The translations under genes were made by a program, and so were the position numbers. The notes below the pieces were generated by a model that was not told the DNA's origin, did not search any database, and saw nothing but the letters and a program-made list of their open reading frames with translations. Positions 1 through 8,830 of a DNA stretch of 64,000 nucleotides are shown one piece after another. The stretch covers positions 444,257 through 508,256 of the forward strand of contig CAVZQE010000020.1 in NCBI GenBank assembly GCA_963777325.1, in the 5' to 3' direction. The stretch is from JAFAXA01 sp963777325 (lineage in GTDB: Bacteria; Pseudomonadota; Alphaproteobacteria; Acetobacterales; Acetobacteraceae). Within the stretch, counting starts at the first letter, position 1. Every line of letters starts with the position of its first letter.

Positions 1-1027
1 TGACCTCGTGGATCGTGTCGGAGACGAAGGTGCTGCTGTCGTAGAAGATCGCTGCGTGCAGCCCGGGCGGGAATCGCTTGCTCAGCGTGTCGAGCGCCTG
101 CTGCACCCGCTGCGAAGTCTGGACGGCGTTCGCGCCCGGGGCGAGATAGACGCCGATGGAGACGGCCGGATTACCGTTGAGACGGCTCTCGCTGTCCATG
201 TTGGCGGCGCCGAGCTCGACCCGCGCCACGTCCTTGACGCGGAGCAGCGAGCCGTCCGGGTTGGCGCGCAGCACGATGTCGCCGAACTGCTCCGGCGTGA
301 CCAGACGGCCCTGCGTCTGCACGTTCATCTGGAACTGCTGATCGGCGAGCGTCGGCCGCGCGCCGATGCGTCCGACCGGGGCCTGCACGTTCTGCTGCTG
401 AATCGCCGTAATGATGTCGGACGGGGCCAGGTTGAGGCTAGTCAGCCGATTGGTGTCGAACCAGATGCGCATCGAGTAGTCGAGCTTGCCGAACAGGAAT
501 GCCTGTCCCACGCCGGGCGTGCGCGACAGCGTGTCGAGCACGTTGATCGTCACGTAGTTGCTGATGAACAGCGGCTTCTGCTTGCCTTCGTCGCTGTAGA
601 ATTGCATGAACGCGAGGACCGCCGACGAGCGCTTCTGCACCGTGACGCCGCTGCGCTGCACTTCCGGCGGCAGCTTCGGAGTGGCCGCCTGCACCCGGTT
701 GTTGACGTTGACGGTGTTGATATCGGGGTTGGTGCCGAGTTCGAAGCTGACGGTCAGGCTGTAGCTGCCGTCATTGCCGCTGTTCGACTTCATGTAGATC
801 ATCTTGTCGACGCCGATGACCTGCGCCTCGATCGTCTGCGCGACGGTCGCCTCCACCACCGCCGCCGAGGCGCCCGGATAGTTGGCCGTCACCTGCACCT
901 GCGGCGGCACGATGTCCGGGAATTGCGCGACCGGGATGCGGAGCAGCGACAGCGCGCCCGCGATCGTCATCACGATCGCGATGACGATCGCGAGGCGGGG
1001 ACGATCGACGAAGACCGAGGAGATCAT
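1..1027 (-). CDS. RND efflux pump inner-membrane permease (AcrB/HAE1 type), N-terminal part
   Basis: The gene starts at the ATG at 1027, three bases after the stop of the adaptor gene, and runs off the left edge; 342 codons are visible of a family length near 1040. The start MISSVFVDRPRLAIVIAIV is the usual cytoplasmic end plus first membrane helix of RND pumps. It is followed by the porter-domain start (FPDIVPPQVQVTANYPGAS) and the conserved KMIYMKSNSGNDG stretch. The last visible residues (YDSSTFVSDTIHEV) match the segment just before the second helix. RND pumps use the proton gradient to export drugs, solvents or dyes through a tripartite complex. The adaptor upstream is its partner; no outer-membrane channel gene is in view. 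Confidence 0.93.
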   Translation of the reverse strand, partial: MISSVFVDRPRLAIVIAIVMTIAGALSLLRIPVAQFPDIVPPQVQVTANYPGASAAVVEATVAQTIEAQVIGVDKMIYMKSNSGNDGSYSLTVSFELGTNPDINTVNVNNRVQAATPKLPPEVQRSGVTVQKRSSAVLAFMQFYSDEGKQKPLFISNYVTINVLDTLSRTPGVGQAFLFGKLDYSMRIWFDTNRLTSLNLAPSDIITAIQQQNVQAPVGRIGARPTLADQQFQMNVQTQGRLVTPEQFGDIVLRANPDGSLLRVKDVARVELGAANMDSESRLNGNPAVSIGVYLAPGANAVQTSQRVQQALDTLSKRFPPGLHAAIFYDSSTFVSDTIHEV

Positions 1028-1030
1028 GGT

Positions 1031-2365
1031 TCAGTGTCCCGCCGACGTGCCGGCGCCCCCGCCCGTGCCGCCAGCCCCGGCGCCAGCCGGCGCGCCGCTC
1101 GCGGGGGTCGGGTTGGCCGGGCTGGTGGCGGCCCCGGCGGCGGGGCCGCCCGGGGCCGAGGGCGCAGCGGCGGCCGTCGCCCGGGGAGGCTGGGCGACGG
1201 TCGCGGACTGCGACACGCCCGGACCCGGAGATGCGGGCCCGGGCGAGACTGCGGTGCCGGGATGCACGCGCTGGATGCCGTCCACGATGACCATCTGGCC
1301 CTCGGTCAGCCCGGACATCACCACCGCCGTGTCGGCGGTCGACTGCCCGAGCTGGATACGGGTCTGCTCGGCCTTGTTCTGGGCATCCACCGTGAAGACG
1401 TAGTTGCCCTGCTGGTCCGACAACACCGCGGCGCGCGGAATGGCGAGCGCCGTCACGGGCTCCTCGCCCTCGACCAGTACGGTCACGAACTGCCCGTCGA
1501 TCAACCCCCGGCTGACCACCTCGCCCTTTCTCGGCTGCTCCAGCCTCGGATTGGGGATGCTCGCCCGCATCAGGATTGTGTCGGTGTTCGTGGCGACCGT
1601 CGGAGCGACATAGTCGATCTTGCCGGATTGGCCGTAGAGGCTTCCGTCTGAGAGGCGCAGCTTGACGACGATCGCGCGGACTCCGCCCTTGTCGCGATAT
1701 TGCTTCTCCAACTCCTCCTCGGCCCGGATTGAGATGGGGAATTCGACATACATCGGGTCTTGGCTGACGATCGTCGCGAGCGCCCCCGAACTCGGGCTGA
1801 CGACGTTGCCGATGGTGAACCGCGTCTGGCTGATCTTGCCCGAAACCGGCGCCCTGATTTCCGTGTAATCGAGATTGATCTGGGCTTGCCGCAGCTGCGC
1901 CTGCGCGCTCATCACCTTCGCGGCTTGCGAGAGCTGGTTAGCGCGCGCGTCATCCACCGTCGATCGCTGCCCCGCCGGCGTGTTGAGCAGCGCTTGGGCG
2001 CGCCCAAGCGTGATGTTGGCGTTGGTGAGCAGAGCGTTCGCCTCCGCGACCGCGGCCGCCTGCTGCTGCACAGCGGCCTCGAACGGCGCGCGCTCCAGCT
2101 TGTAGAGCAGATCGCCCTGCTTGACCTCGGAGCCTTCGTCGAACAGCCGCTCCTCGACGAACGCCGTCACGCGCGCGGTGAGATCGACACGGTTGATCGC
2201 CTGGACGCGACCGATGAACTCCGAGGTCTGGGTGATCGCCTTCTTCTCGGCCCGGACGACGCCGACGGCGGGCGGCGGGCCACCCGGCCCGGGCTGGGCG
2301 GCGCCGGCGACCGGCAGGAGCATCAGGGCCATGCAGCAGAGCAGGAATGGTAGGCGTCGTATCAT
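1031..2365 (-). CDS. RND efflux periplasmic adaptor (membrane fusion protein, AcrA/HlyD family)
   Basis: A 444-residue adaptor that links an inner-membrane RND pump to an outer-membrane channel. Residues 1-23 are a hydrophobic signal peptide ending near AGA-AQ, with a Cys pair inside it. A lipoyl-like half motif follows (about 45-90), then an alpha-hairpin rich in Ala and Gln (about 90-165), the second lipoyl half (DYTEIRAPVSGKIS), and the beta-barrel and membrane-proximal domains to about 370. The last 70 residues are a low-complexity Pro/Ala/Gly tail, longer than usual in the family. The permease gene starts 3 bases after its stop, so the two are co-transcribed. A promoter with an overlapping palindrome lies about 70-95 bases upstream. 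Confidence 0.93.
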   Translation of the reverse strand: MIRRLPFLLCCMALMLLPVAGAAQPGPGGPPPAVGVVRAEKKAITQTSEFIGRVQAINRVDLTARVTAFVEERLFDEGSEVKQGDLLYKLERAPFEAAVQQQAAAVAEANALLTNANITLGRAQALLNTPAGQRSTVDDARANQLSQAAKVMSAQAQLRQAQINLDYTEIRAPVSGKISQTRFTIGNVVSPSSGALATIVSQDPMYVEFPISIRAEEELEKQYRDKGGVRAIVVKLRLSDGSLYGQSGKIDYVAPTVATNTDTILMRASIPNPRLEQPRKGEVVSRGLIDGQFVTVLVEGEEPVTALAIPRAAVLSDQQGNYVFTVDAQNKAEQTRIQLGQSTADTAVVMSGLTEGQMVIVDGIQRVHPGTAVSPGPASPGPGVSQSATVAQPPRATAAAAPSAPGGPAAGAATSPANPTPASGAPAGAGAGGTGGGAGTSAGH

Positions 2366-2433
2366 CGTAGCCCTTTCGGAACCGCCGGCAGGGGGAGCGG
2401 CTCAAGAACGCTCTTACGCGTGCCCGCCGGCAA

Positions 2434-2462
2434 GCATTAAGAATGACTGACCGATCGGTCAA
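2434..2462 (-). promoter_or_regulatory. Promoter with overlapping TetR-type palindromic operator for the RND operon
   Basis: On the minus strand a TTGACC box (2462-2457) and a TAATGC box (2439-2434) are separated by 17 bases, a good sigma-70-type promoter pointing at the adaptor gene. A perfect 14-base palindrome, TGACCGATCGGTCA (2448-2461), overlaps the -35 box. Operators of this kind are typical for TetR/AcrR repressors of RND pumps. No tetR-like gene is present between here and the neighbouring importer, so the repressor would be encoded elsewhere. The binding protein is an inference. Confidence 0.6.
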
Positions 2463-2563
2463 TCGCCGGGGGTTCAGAACAGAGTGAGGCGGATCGGGAC
2501 CGGGCTCGCGCGAGCGGCGGCGAGAACCTATCACGTCCCGATATTGCGGGAGGAGAGGCGTTG

Positions 2564-3484
2564 ATGAAGCCGATTTCGCGCCGCCTGCTGCTGTCCGCGA
2601 CCGCGTTGCCGGCTTTCGGCGGGATCGCGCGCGCGGCGGCGGGGCCGGTCCGGGTCGGCTCCAAGCTCGACGTTGAGGCGGCGGTGCTCGGCACCGTGGT
2701 GCTGCTGCTGCTCCGCGCGGGGGGCGTGCCCACGGAGAGCCGCCTGCGGTTGGGACCGACGAGCATTCTCCGCCGCGCCATCCTCTCGGGCGAGGTGGAC
2801 ATCTACCCGGAATACACCGGCAACGGGGCGTTCTTCTTCAATCAGGAATCCGATCCGGTCTGGAAGAATGCGGGGGAAGGCTATGAGCGGGTGCGCTCGC
2901 TCGACGAGGCGAACCAACTTGTCTGGCTGACTCCCGCTCCCGCCGACAACACCTGGGGCATCGCCGTCCAGAGCCAGGTTGCGGCGCAGAACCAGCTGCG
3001 GACGATGGAGGAATTCGCCCGGTGGGCAAACGAGGGCGGACAGGTGAAGCTGGCCGCTTCGGCGGAATTCGCGGCCAGTCCGGGGGCGTTGCCGTCCTTT
3101 GAGCAGACCTATGGCTTCAGGCTCGCTTCCGGCAAGCTGCTGATCCTCGCGGGCGGCGATACCGCCGCGACCGAGCGCGCCGCAGCGGAAGGCACGTCCG
3201 GCGTCAATGCCGCCATGGCGTACCGGACCGACGGTGCGCTCGCCGCGCTCGCGCTTGTGCTGATGGAGGATACCAGGCACGCGCAGATGGTGTATGAGCC
3301 GTGCCCCGTGGTGCGGCGGCCGGTGCTGGAGACCTACAAGCAGATTCCGGACTTGCTCGCGCCCGCGTTCGCCGGACTGGATGGGCCGACCCTGCGCACC
3401 CTCAATGCGCATGCGGCGGTCGATGGCTTCCCCGTGGCGACGGTCGCCAGGGATTGGCTGAAGGAAAAGGGGCTACTGCAATAG
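2564..3484 (+). CDS. osmF: Osmoprotectant (glycine betaine/choline-type) ABC transporter substrate-binding protein
   Basis: A 306-residue periplasmic binding protein of the OpuAC/YehZ family. The ATG at 2564 is preferred over the TTG at 2561 because an AGGAG lies 8 bases before it. Residues 1-24 are a signal peptide with an Arg pair (SRRLLL), possibly Tat-dependent. Family marks are the early VRVGSKLDVEAAVLG, the GPTSILRRAILSGEVDIYPEYTG segment, which is the hallmark of quaternary-amine binders, and a C-terminal hinge. It heads a four-gene set in the same order as E. coli yehZYXW. The actual ligand cannot be read from sequence; E. coli OsmF is a low-affinity osmoprotectant system. Confidence 0.88.
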   Translation: MKPISRRLLLSATALPAFGGIARAAAGPVRVGSKLDVEAAVLGTVVLLLLRAGGVPTESRLRLGPTSILRRAILSGEVDIYPEYTGNGAFFFNQESDPVWKNAGEGYERVRSLDEANQLVWLTPAPADNTWGIAVQSQVAAQNQLRTMEEFARWANEGGQVKLAASAEFAASPGALPSFEQTYGFRLASGKLLILAGGDTAATERAAAEGTSGVNAAMAYRTDGALAALALVLMEDTRHAQMVYEPCPVVRRPVLETYKQIPDLLAPAFAGLDGPTLRTLNAHAAVDGFPVATVARDWLKEKGLLQ

Positions 3485-3507
3485 GAGAGCGCCTCAGCAC
3501 CGACGGC

Positions 3508-4677
3508 GTGCGCCGGGTTCAGGGGTCGCTTGCTGGTCTCGCGGCCATCTCTCTCGCCGCGCTGCCATTCGCGCAACACGCGCCCAACCGCCTGCTGTCC
3601 GGCCGACCATTGAGCCTCGGCGCCGTCCTCACGCTGACCGGCCCCGGGCCGGGCGTCGCGTTGGGCGCGGCTGGGTTGCTGCTGCTCGCGCCGCTGCTGC
3701 GCCCCGGATGGAACGCCGTCCGCTGGCTGGGCCTGGCCGGGGGGGGGTTGACGCTCGCCGCGGCCGCCTGGGTCGCCGCCCGCGCCGCGGACGCGCTCGC
3801 GCTCCACGCCGCCGTGCCCGCGGCGCGCACCGCCCTGGGCGCGGCCTTTTGGGTGCTGGCGGTCGCCGTGCTGCTGATGGCGGCCGACACCGCAAGGCGG
3901 CTGCCGCCCGCGCGCTGGGGCGCGCTCGCCGCCGCCGCGCTGGCCCTGTCGCCGCTGGCGATTCTGCTGGCGAGCGGGAATCTTGCGCAACTGTCGTTGC
4001 TGCGCGAATACGCCGCCGAGCGCGGCCAGCTCTGGGCGGCGCTGGTGCGCCATCTGCTGCTCGTGTCCGGAGCGCTGCTGCCGACCCTGCTCATCGGCGT
4101 GCCGCTCGGGATCGCGGCGCACCGGCGGCGCGGCCTCCGCCGGGTCGCGTTCCCGGTGCTGAACGTCATCCAGACCGTGCCGTCCATCGCCCTGTTCGGG
4201 CTGCTGATCGGGCCGCTCTCGGCCCTGGGCGCGGCCTCTCCCGCCCTGGCCAGCTTGGGCATCGGCGGCGTCGGGGTCGCGCCCGCGATCATCGCGCTCG
4301 TGCTCTATTCGCTGCTGCCGATCGTGCGCAACACCGTGGAGGGCCTCGACGGCGTGCCGGGCCAGGTCCGGGAGGCCGCACGCGGGATGGGCATGACCGA
4401 CGCCCAGGCGTTCTGGCGGGTCGATGCGCCGCTGGCCCTGCCGGTGGTGCTGTCCGGGTTGCGCGTCACCGCCGTGCAGGCGGTTGGCCTCGCGGCGGTC
4501 TCGGCGCTGATCGGCGCGGGGGGCCTGGGCGCGATCATCTTCCAGGGCCTGTTCGCCAACGCGCTCGATCTTGTGCTGCTCGGATCGTTGCCAGTGATCT
4601 TGCTCGCCGTCGCGGTCGATGCGGGCTTCCGCGCGCTGACCGGCCTGGCGCGCGCCTCCCTGGGTGGCGCGGCGTGA
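3508..4677 (+). CDS. yehY: Osmoprotectant ABC transporter permease (YehY type)
   Basis: Integral membrane permease. Starting at the GTG at 3508 gives 389 residues, close to the 385 of E. coli YehY. The frame is open further upstream but runs inside the binding-protein gene, and no ATG lies near. The N-terminal half has several extra hydrophobic segments. The C-terminal half is the permease domain with the coupling loop (ARGMGMTDAQAFWRVDAPLA), which contacts the ATPase. The start is uncertain: an AGGAG at 3483-3487 sits far (about 20 bases) from the GTG, so a closer non-standard start is possible. It overlaps the ATPase gene by four bases (GTGA). Confidence 0.85.
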   Translation: MRRVQGSLAGLAAISLAALPFAQHAPNRLLSGRPLSLGAVLTLTGPGPGVALGAAGLLLLAPLLRPGWNAVRWLGLAGGGLTLAAAAWVAARAADALALHAAVPAARTALGAAFWVLAVAVLLMAADTARRLPPARWGALAAAALALSPLAILLASGNLAQLSLLREYAAERGQLWAALVRHLLLVSGALLPTLLIGVPLGIAAHRRRGLRRVAFPVLNVIQTVPSIALFGLLIGPLSALGAASPALASLGIGGVGVAPAIIALVLYSLLPIVRNTVEGLDGVPGQVREAARGMGMTDAQAFWRVDAPLALPVVLSGLRVTAVQAVGLAAVSALIGAGGLGAIIFQGLFANALDLVLLGSLPVILLAVAVDAGFRALTGLARASLGGAA

Positions 4678-5612
4678 TCGCGTTCGAGCGCGTGAGCCGG
4701 GTGTTCGATGAGTTCCGGGCAGTCGAGGATCTGACGCTCCGGATCGAGGAGGGCGAGTTCCTCGTCCTGATCGGCGCGTCCGGCTCCGGCAAATCGACCA
4801 TCCTGCGCCTGATCAACCGGCTGCTGGAGGCGACCTCGGGCGTCATCCGTTTCGCCGGGCAGGACGTCGGGAGCATCCGCCCGGAGACGCTGCGCCGGCG
4901 CATGGGCTACGTTATCCAGGGCGGCGGCCTGTTCCCGCATTGGACGGTGGCGCGCAACATCGCGACCGTCCCTGCCCTGCTGGGCTGGCCGCCCGGGAAG
5001 ATCGCTGCCCGCGTGGACGAGCTGCTCGGGCTGTTGCGGCTCGACGCCGGCCGGCTCCGCCACGCCTATCCGCACCAGCTCTCGGGCGGCCAGCAGCAGC
5101 GCGTCGGCGTCGCCCGGGCGCTGGCCGCCCGCCCCGGCGTGCTGCTGATGGACGAGCCGTTCGGGGCGCTCGACCCGCTGACCCGCGCCGACCTGCAGGC
5201 CGAGTTGCGCCGCATCCATCGCGAGACCGGCACCACCATCGTCTTCGTGACCCACGACATGGACGAGGCGATCGGTCTCGGCTCGCGCATCGCGCTGATC
5301 GACAAGGGCCGGCTGGTGCAGGCGGGAACGCCGCTTGAGGTGCTGACCCGGCCGGCAAGTCCCCTCGTGCGCGACTTCGTGGGCGACAGTGGCCTGAAGC
5401 TGCTGGCTGTGCAGCGAGTGGCCGACCGGCTCCGCCCCGGCGAGCGCGCGCCCGGCACGCCGATCCCGGCCGATGCCTCGCTCGCTTCTGCGCTCTCGGA
5501 GATGGTCATGCGCGGCGCCGACCGCCTGCCGGTTATCGACGGGCGAGGATCGCCGGCCGGAGCGCTGGTCCTCGCGGATTTCGTGAACGCCGGCGCGGCG
5601 CGCTCCTTATGA
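4674..5612 (+). CDS. yehX: Osmoprotectant ABC transporter ATP-binding protein (YehX type)
   Basis: A 312-residue ATPase starting at GTG 4674 within the GTGA overlap. The frame is open far upstream, but similarity begins here (IAFERVSRVFDEFRAVEDL). It has the Walker A GASGSGKST, Q-loop YVIQGGGLFPHWTV, signature LSGGQQQRVGVARAL, Walker B VLLMDEPFGALD and the H-loop FVTHDMDEA. The Q-loop and D-E-P-F-G-A-L-D patterns are those of the ProV/OpuCA family. The last 60 residues resemble half of a CBS domain (DRLPVIDGRGSPAGALV), the module that senses ionic strength in OpuA-type importers. It overlaps the next permease gene by ATGA. Confidence 0.93.
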   Translation: MIAFERVSRVFDEFRAVEDLTLRIEEGEFLVLIGASGSGKSTILRLINRLLEATSGVIRFAGQDVGSIRPETLRRRMGYVIQGGGLFPHWTVARNIATVPALLGWPPGKIAARVDELLGLLRLDAGRLRHAYPHQLSGGQQQRVGVARALAARPGVLLMDEPFGALDPLTRADLQAELRRIHRETGTTIVFVTHDMDEAIGLGSRIALIDKGRLVQAGTPLEVLTRPASPLVRDFVGDSGLKLLAVQRVADRLRPGERAPGTPIPADASLASALSEMVMRGADRLPVIDGRGSPAGALVLADFVNAGAARSL

Positions 5613-6343
5613 CCCTGCTGCGCGGCCCGCTGCCGTGGCTGCTGGCGGCCCTGCTCTCCCTCACCTTCGGCATGGACCATCTCCGCCCGGTGTTCGCGGC
5701 CCTGTTCCCCGGCCTCGAGAGCCCCGTCTACGAGCTGGACACGTTTCCCTCCCTGCTGCTCGGCCACCTGGAGATCGTGGCGGCCGCCAGCGCCGCCTCC
5801 GTGCTGGCCGGGGTCGCGGCGGGGGTGTTCGTGACCCGTCCCGCCGGACGGGAGTTCCGGGGCATGGTGGAGACGGCTGCCGCCGTCGGGCAGACCTTTC
5901 CCCCGGTCGCCGTGCTGGCGCTCGCGGTGCCGGCGATCGGGTTCGGCATGGCCCCGGCGGTGGTGGCGCTCGCGCTCTATGGCCTGCTGCCGGTGGTGCA
6001 AAACACGATCGCCGGGCTGGAAGCCAATCCGCCCGCCGCGCTGGACGCGGCACGCGGCATGGGCATGGCGCCCGGCCAAGTACTGCGGCGAATGGAGTTG
6101 CCGTTAGCGGCCCCGGTCATCATCGCCGGCATCCGGACCAGCGTGGTGATCGGCACCGGCACGGCGGCGATCGCCTCGACCGTGGGCGCGCGCACGCTCG
6201 GCCTGCCGCTCGTCATCGGACTAGACGCGTCCAATACCGCCTATGTACTGCAGGGCGCGGTGCTGGTCGCCCTGCTCGCGCTCACGCTCGACCAGGCGTT
6301 CGAGCTGCTCGCCCGGAGCCTGACGGGGTGGCGGCGGGAGTGA
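5609..6343 (+). CDS. yehW: Osmoprotectant ABC transporter permease (YehW type)
   Basis: A 244-residue permease starting at the ATG of an ATGA overlap with the ATPase stop. It is the short partner of the long permease at 3508: five or six hydrophobic segments and the coupling loop AARGMGMAPGQVLRRMELP at about residues 146-165. The two coupling loops are clearly paralogous. With the binding protein and ATPase it completes a heterodimeric-permease importer. About 120 bases downstream is a convergent tRNA gene; no strong terminator hairpin was seen in between. Confidence 0.92.
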   Translation: MTLLRGPLPWLLAALLSLTFGMDHLRPVFAALFPGLESPVYELDTFPSLLLGHLEIVAAASAASVLAGVAAGVFVTRPAGREFRGMVETAAAVGQTFPPVAVLALAVPAIGFGMAPAVVALALYGLLPVVQNTIAGLEANPPAALDAARGMGMAPGQVLRRMELPLAAPVIIAGIRTSVVIGTGTAAIASTVGARTLGLPLVIGLDASNTAYVLQGAVLVALLALTLDQAFELLARSLTGWRRE

Positions 6344-6466
6344 GACGGGCGGAAGCCGCTCGCACCCGTAGAGATGCGAGTGCACTCACCCGTGCTGGCT
6401 TCGTCGGACGAAGCGCTCGAGGCGGCCCTTCTTAGAAACAGAGCGTCACCGATGTATCCGGGCCAG

Positions 6467-6557
<91 letters not shown>

Positions 6558-6949
6558 GCAGCGGCCGCGCGTTATAGAGTCGCGCCCTCCGGACCGCAAC
6601 TGGAGACCGCCGCATTGTGTACAGTAGCGCGAGATCTGTCCGGCGCAGTTGGCACGTGATCTGTCCGGTGGGGCAAGATGGACAGAGCCAAGCGGCTTGC
6701 CCACTTGCCCACAGGCCCATCACCAACCAAAGCGGTCAACTCATCTGCTACCTGCACCGGACATCTTCAGGTGCTCGCTACACGAGCCCAGCAGCAATCT
6801 TACGGCCCGGGTGCTAACCGCCTGACGGCGCCACGTTATTCCTTGCGTCTCCATATCCATTCCATGCCATGATCCCGCTCCTGGATTAACCACCAGGGCT
6901 GCGGGGAAACGGGATCGAGGACTGGTATCTCAAGGGAGAGCGGACCTGC
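6558..6949. other. Intergenic region between tRNA-Ser and usg, no gene seen
   Basis: About 390 bases without a convincing coding frame. The 11-mer GATCTGTCCGG occurs twice, 25 bases apart (6633-6643 and 6658-6668), in a stretch that looks like the edge of a lost mobile element. The region nearer usg is less G+C-rich and should hold the tRNA and usg promoters, but no clear boxes were recognised. Confidence 0.5.
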
Positions 6950-7210
6950 ATGACGCTTGCCAAGCAGCTTGAGGATTATCGCCTGACGACGGCCGAAATC
7001 CTATATCACATGCCCGACCATCCGGGCCTTCTGCAAACCTATATCTGGCAGGAGCTGGACGTCGCACCGCGTTATCCGGTCCTGGGCAAGTTCCTGACTT
7101 TCTGGCAGCGGGAACTGGAGGGCCGGCTGCATTCCGTCCGAGTCGCTTCCGCGGGCCTCATCCAGCCCGCGCGGTTCCGGCATCCCGCAGCCTTCCTTCA
7201 ATTGCATTAA
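6950..7210 (+). CDS. usg: Usg family protein
   Basis: An 86-residue soluble protein of the small Usg family found across alphaproteobacteria. It has the family core YRLTTAEILYHMPDHPGLLQ, then YIWQELDVAPRYPVL and FLTFWQRELEGRLHSVRVA. A GGGAGAG precedes the ATG at 6950. The biochemical role of Usg is not established. It is a stand-alone gene converging on the TVP38-type gene 22 bases away. Confidence 0.85.
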   Translation: MTLAKQLEDYRLTTAEILYHMPDHPGLLQTYIWQELDVAPRYPVLGKFLTFWQRELEGRLHSVRVASAGLIQPARFRHPAAFLQLH

Positions 7211-7232
7211 AAATTCGGCGCCCGCTCGGCCC

Positions 7233-7949
7233 TCATGGCGTCGCCTCGCCGGAATCGAGGGCGATCGCCGCAATCTGACGCTGGCGCCGAAGCAGCCAAA
7301 GTCCGCCCAGGGCTGAACTCAGGAAGAGGCCGCCCGCAATCCCGATCTGCCATCCCTTCTCGACCCGGATACCGCCGCCGAGCAGGGCAAAGATGATGGT
7401 CTGCGGGACGAAGCCGATCACCGAGGCGGCCAGGAATGGGAGCGCGGGCACCGCCGAAACTCCAGCCAGCAGATTGAGCGCGAGGCTGTTGCCGACCGGC
7501 AGCAGCCGGAGCACCAGTGTCGACACGAACGGATTGGCGGCCAGAAAGCGATCGGCCCGGGCCAGGCGCCCGCGCAGGCGCCCGGCGGCCCAGCCCCGCC
7601 CGAGCGCGCGCGCCCAGCCGAAGCTGACGGCGCAGCCGATCGCCTGCGCGACAAGCGCGAGCGCTGCTCCCGCCCAAAGCCCGAACGCGTAGCTCCCTGA
7701 GAACGCCACCGCCTGCCGCGGAACGCCCGCCACGCAGGCCGCCGCGCCCGCCAGCACGAAAACCACATCTCCGAGCAGCCCGCGCCCGATCACGTACTGA
7801 TCGATAAAGCCGGCGTTCAGCGTGCCGTTCGTTTCCCGGAGCATGACCCCCGCGATCGTCAGCCCGGCGACGAGAAGGACCGGTTTGCGGAGGGTAGACC
7901 AGAGCGACACCTGGTCAACCATCTCGGACCCGGTTCGATCCGTGCTCAC
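7233..7949 (-). CDS. TVP38/TMEM64 (DedA-like) membrane protein
   Basis: A 238-residue membrane protein with about five or six hydrophobic segments. The core GVPRQAVAFSGSYAFGLWAG and a second motif LRLLPVGNSLALNLLAGVS are the two re-entrant parts of the SNARE-associated/DedA-like (VTT) domain. Such proteins are thought to move phospholipid or polyprenyl carriers across the membrane. The GTG at 7949 overlaps the stop of the upstream glycosyltransferase by four bases (GTGA); an ATG at 7922 is the alternative start. Coupling to a glycosyltransferase suggests a shared role in polyprenyl-linked sugar handling, which is an inference. Confidence 0.82.
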   Translation of the reverse strand: MSTDRTGSEMVDQVSLWSTLRKPVLLVAGLTIAGVMLRETNGTLNAGFIDQYVIGRGLLGDVVFVLAGAAACVAGVPRQAVAFSGSYAFGLWAGAALALVAQAIGCAVSFGWARALGRGWAAGRLRGRLARADRFLAANPFVSTLVLRLLPVGNSLALNLLAGVSAVPALPFLAASVIGFVPQTIIFALLGGGIRVEKGWQIGIAGGLFLSSALGGLWLLRRQRQIAAIALDSGEATP

Positions 7950-8746
7950 GTCCCGGGCCTGTGATCGCCGGCCCACTCCTCCGGTTCGGGACGGGTGCAG
8001 CGGCGCTGTAGCCAGAATACCCCGGCCAGATCGAACAATCCGGCCCACAGGCGGTCGAGCGTTCCGTAATTGGAGCGGCCGCGCAGACGCGGCCGATGGC
8101 TGACGGGGACCGACACGACCCGGCCGCCTGCCCTGATGAACAAGGCGGGAAGGAAACGATGCATGTGATCGAAATGCGGCAAGTCCAGGAACGACCGGCG
8201 CCGGAACAGCTTGAGGCCGCAGCCCGTGTCCGGCGTTCCGTCCCGCAGGAGCCGGGCGCGCAGGGAGTTCGCGACCCGCGAGGAAACGCGCTTCATCAGA
8301 GTATCCCTTCGCTGTCGCCGCTGCCCCGTCACGAGAACCGGCCTTCCGGCCGGGCGGGCGCTCTCTTCCTCGGCGAGCGCGCGGTCGAGCAGGCCTGGAA
8401 TGTCAGCCGGATCGTTCTGTCCGTCCCCGTCCAGGGTCGCGACCCACTCGCCAGAGGCGACCCGGATGCCGCTCAGAATGGCCGCGCTCTGCCCGCAACT
8501 CCGGCGGTGGCGGAGAAACCGGAGCGGAGCTCCGAGGCCCACCGCTTCGGCGAGACGCTCCCTTGTCGCATCCTCGCTGCCGTCATCCACATAGACGATT
8601 TCGAATGCGCGGCCCCGGAGCGCCCGTTCGATCTCCGCGACGAGCGGCAGGATGTTCGCTTCCTCGTTGCGCACCGGCACGACGACCGAAAGCGTCGGAG
8701 GACGGCCGGTCGCCAGCGTCGGAGGCGCGGTCACTGGGTCTACCAT
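7946..8746 (-). CDS. Family 2 glycosyltransferase (polyprenyl-phosphate sugar transferase type)
   Basis: A 266-residue GT-A fold enzyme starting at ATG 8746. It has the opening LSVVVPVRNEEANILPLV, the DDGS motif (VYVDDGSEDAT), and the metal-binding DGDGQNDP typical of dolichol/undecaprenyl-phosphate mannosyl- or glucosyltransferases (DPM1/GtrB group). Unlike GtrB there is no pair of long C-terminal helices, only a weak hydrophobic segment near residue 245. It likely transfers a sugar from a nucleotide donor to a polyprenyl phosphate at the inner membrane face. It is translationally coupled to the TVP38-like gene downstream. Confidence 0.87.
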   Translation of the reverse strand: MVDPVTAPPTLATGRPPTLSVVVPVRNEEANILPLVAEIERALRGRAFEIVYVDDGSEDATRERLAEAVGLGAPLRFLRHRRSCGQSAAILSGIRVASGEWVATLDGDGQNDPADIPGLLDRALAEEESARPAGRPVLVTGQRRQRRDTLMKRVSSRVANSLRARLLRDGTPDTGCGLKLFRRRSFLDLPHFDHMHRFLPALFIRAGGRVVSVPVSHRPRLRGRSNYGTLDRLWAGLFDLAGVFWLQRRCTRPEPEEWAGDHRPGT

Positions 8747-8830
8747 CGTGCGATGGCGGGGGGTTAGCACCGCCTCTCGGGTGCGGCAAGGCAAGGCGCC
8801 CCTCCGGGCCCCGTGGAACGGAGTGAGTCT

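Noticed and set aside
8..1651. 547-residue plus-strand frame at the left edge
   Set aside because: It is the Arg/His/Asp-rich antisense shadow of the RND permease and adaptor genes.
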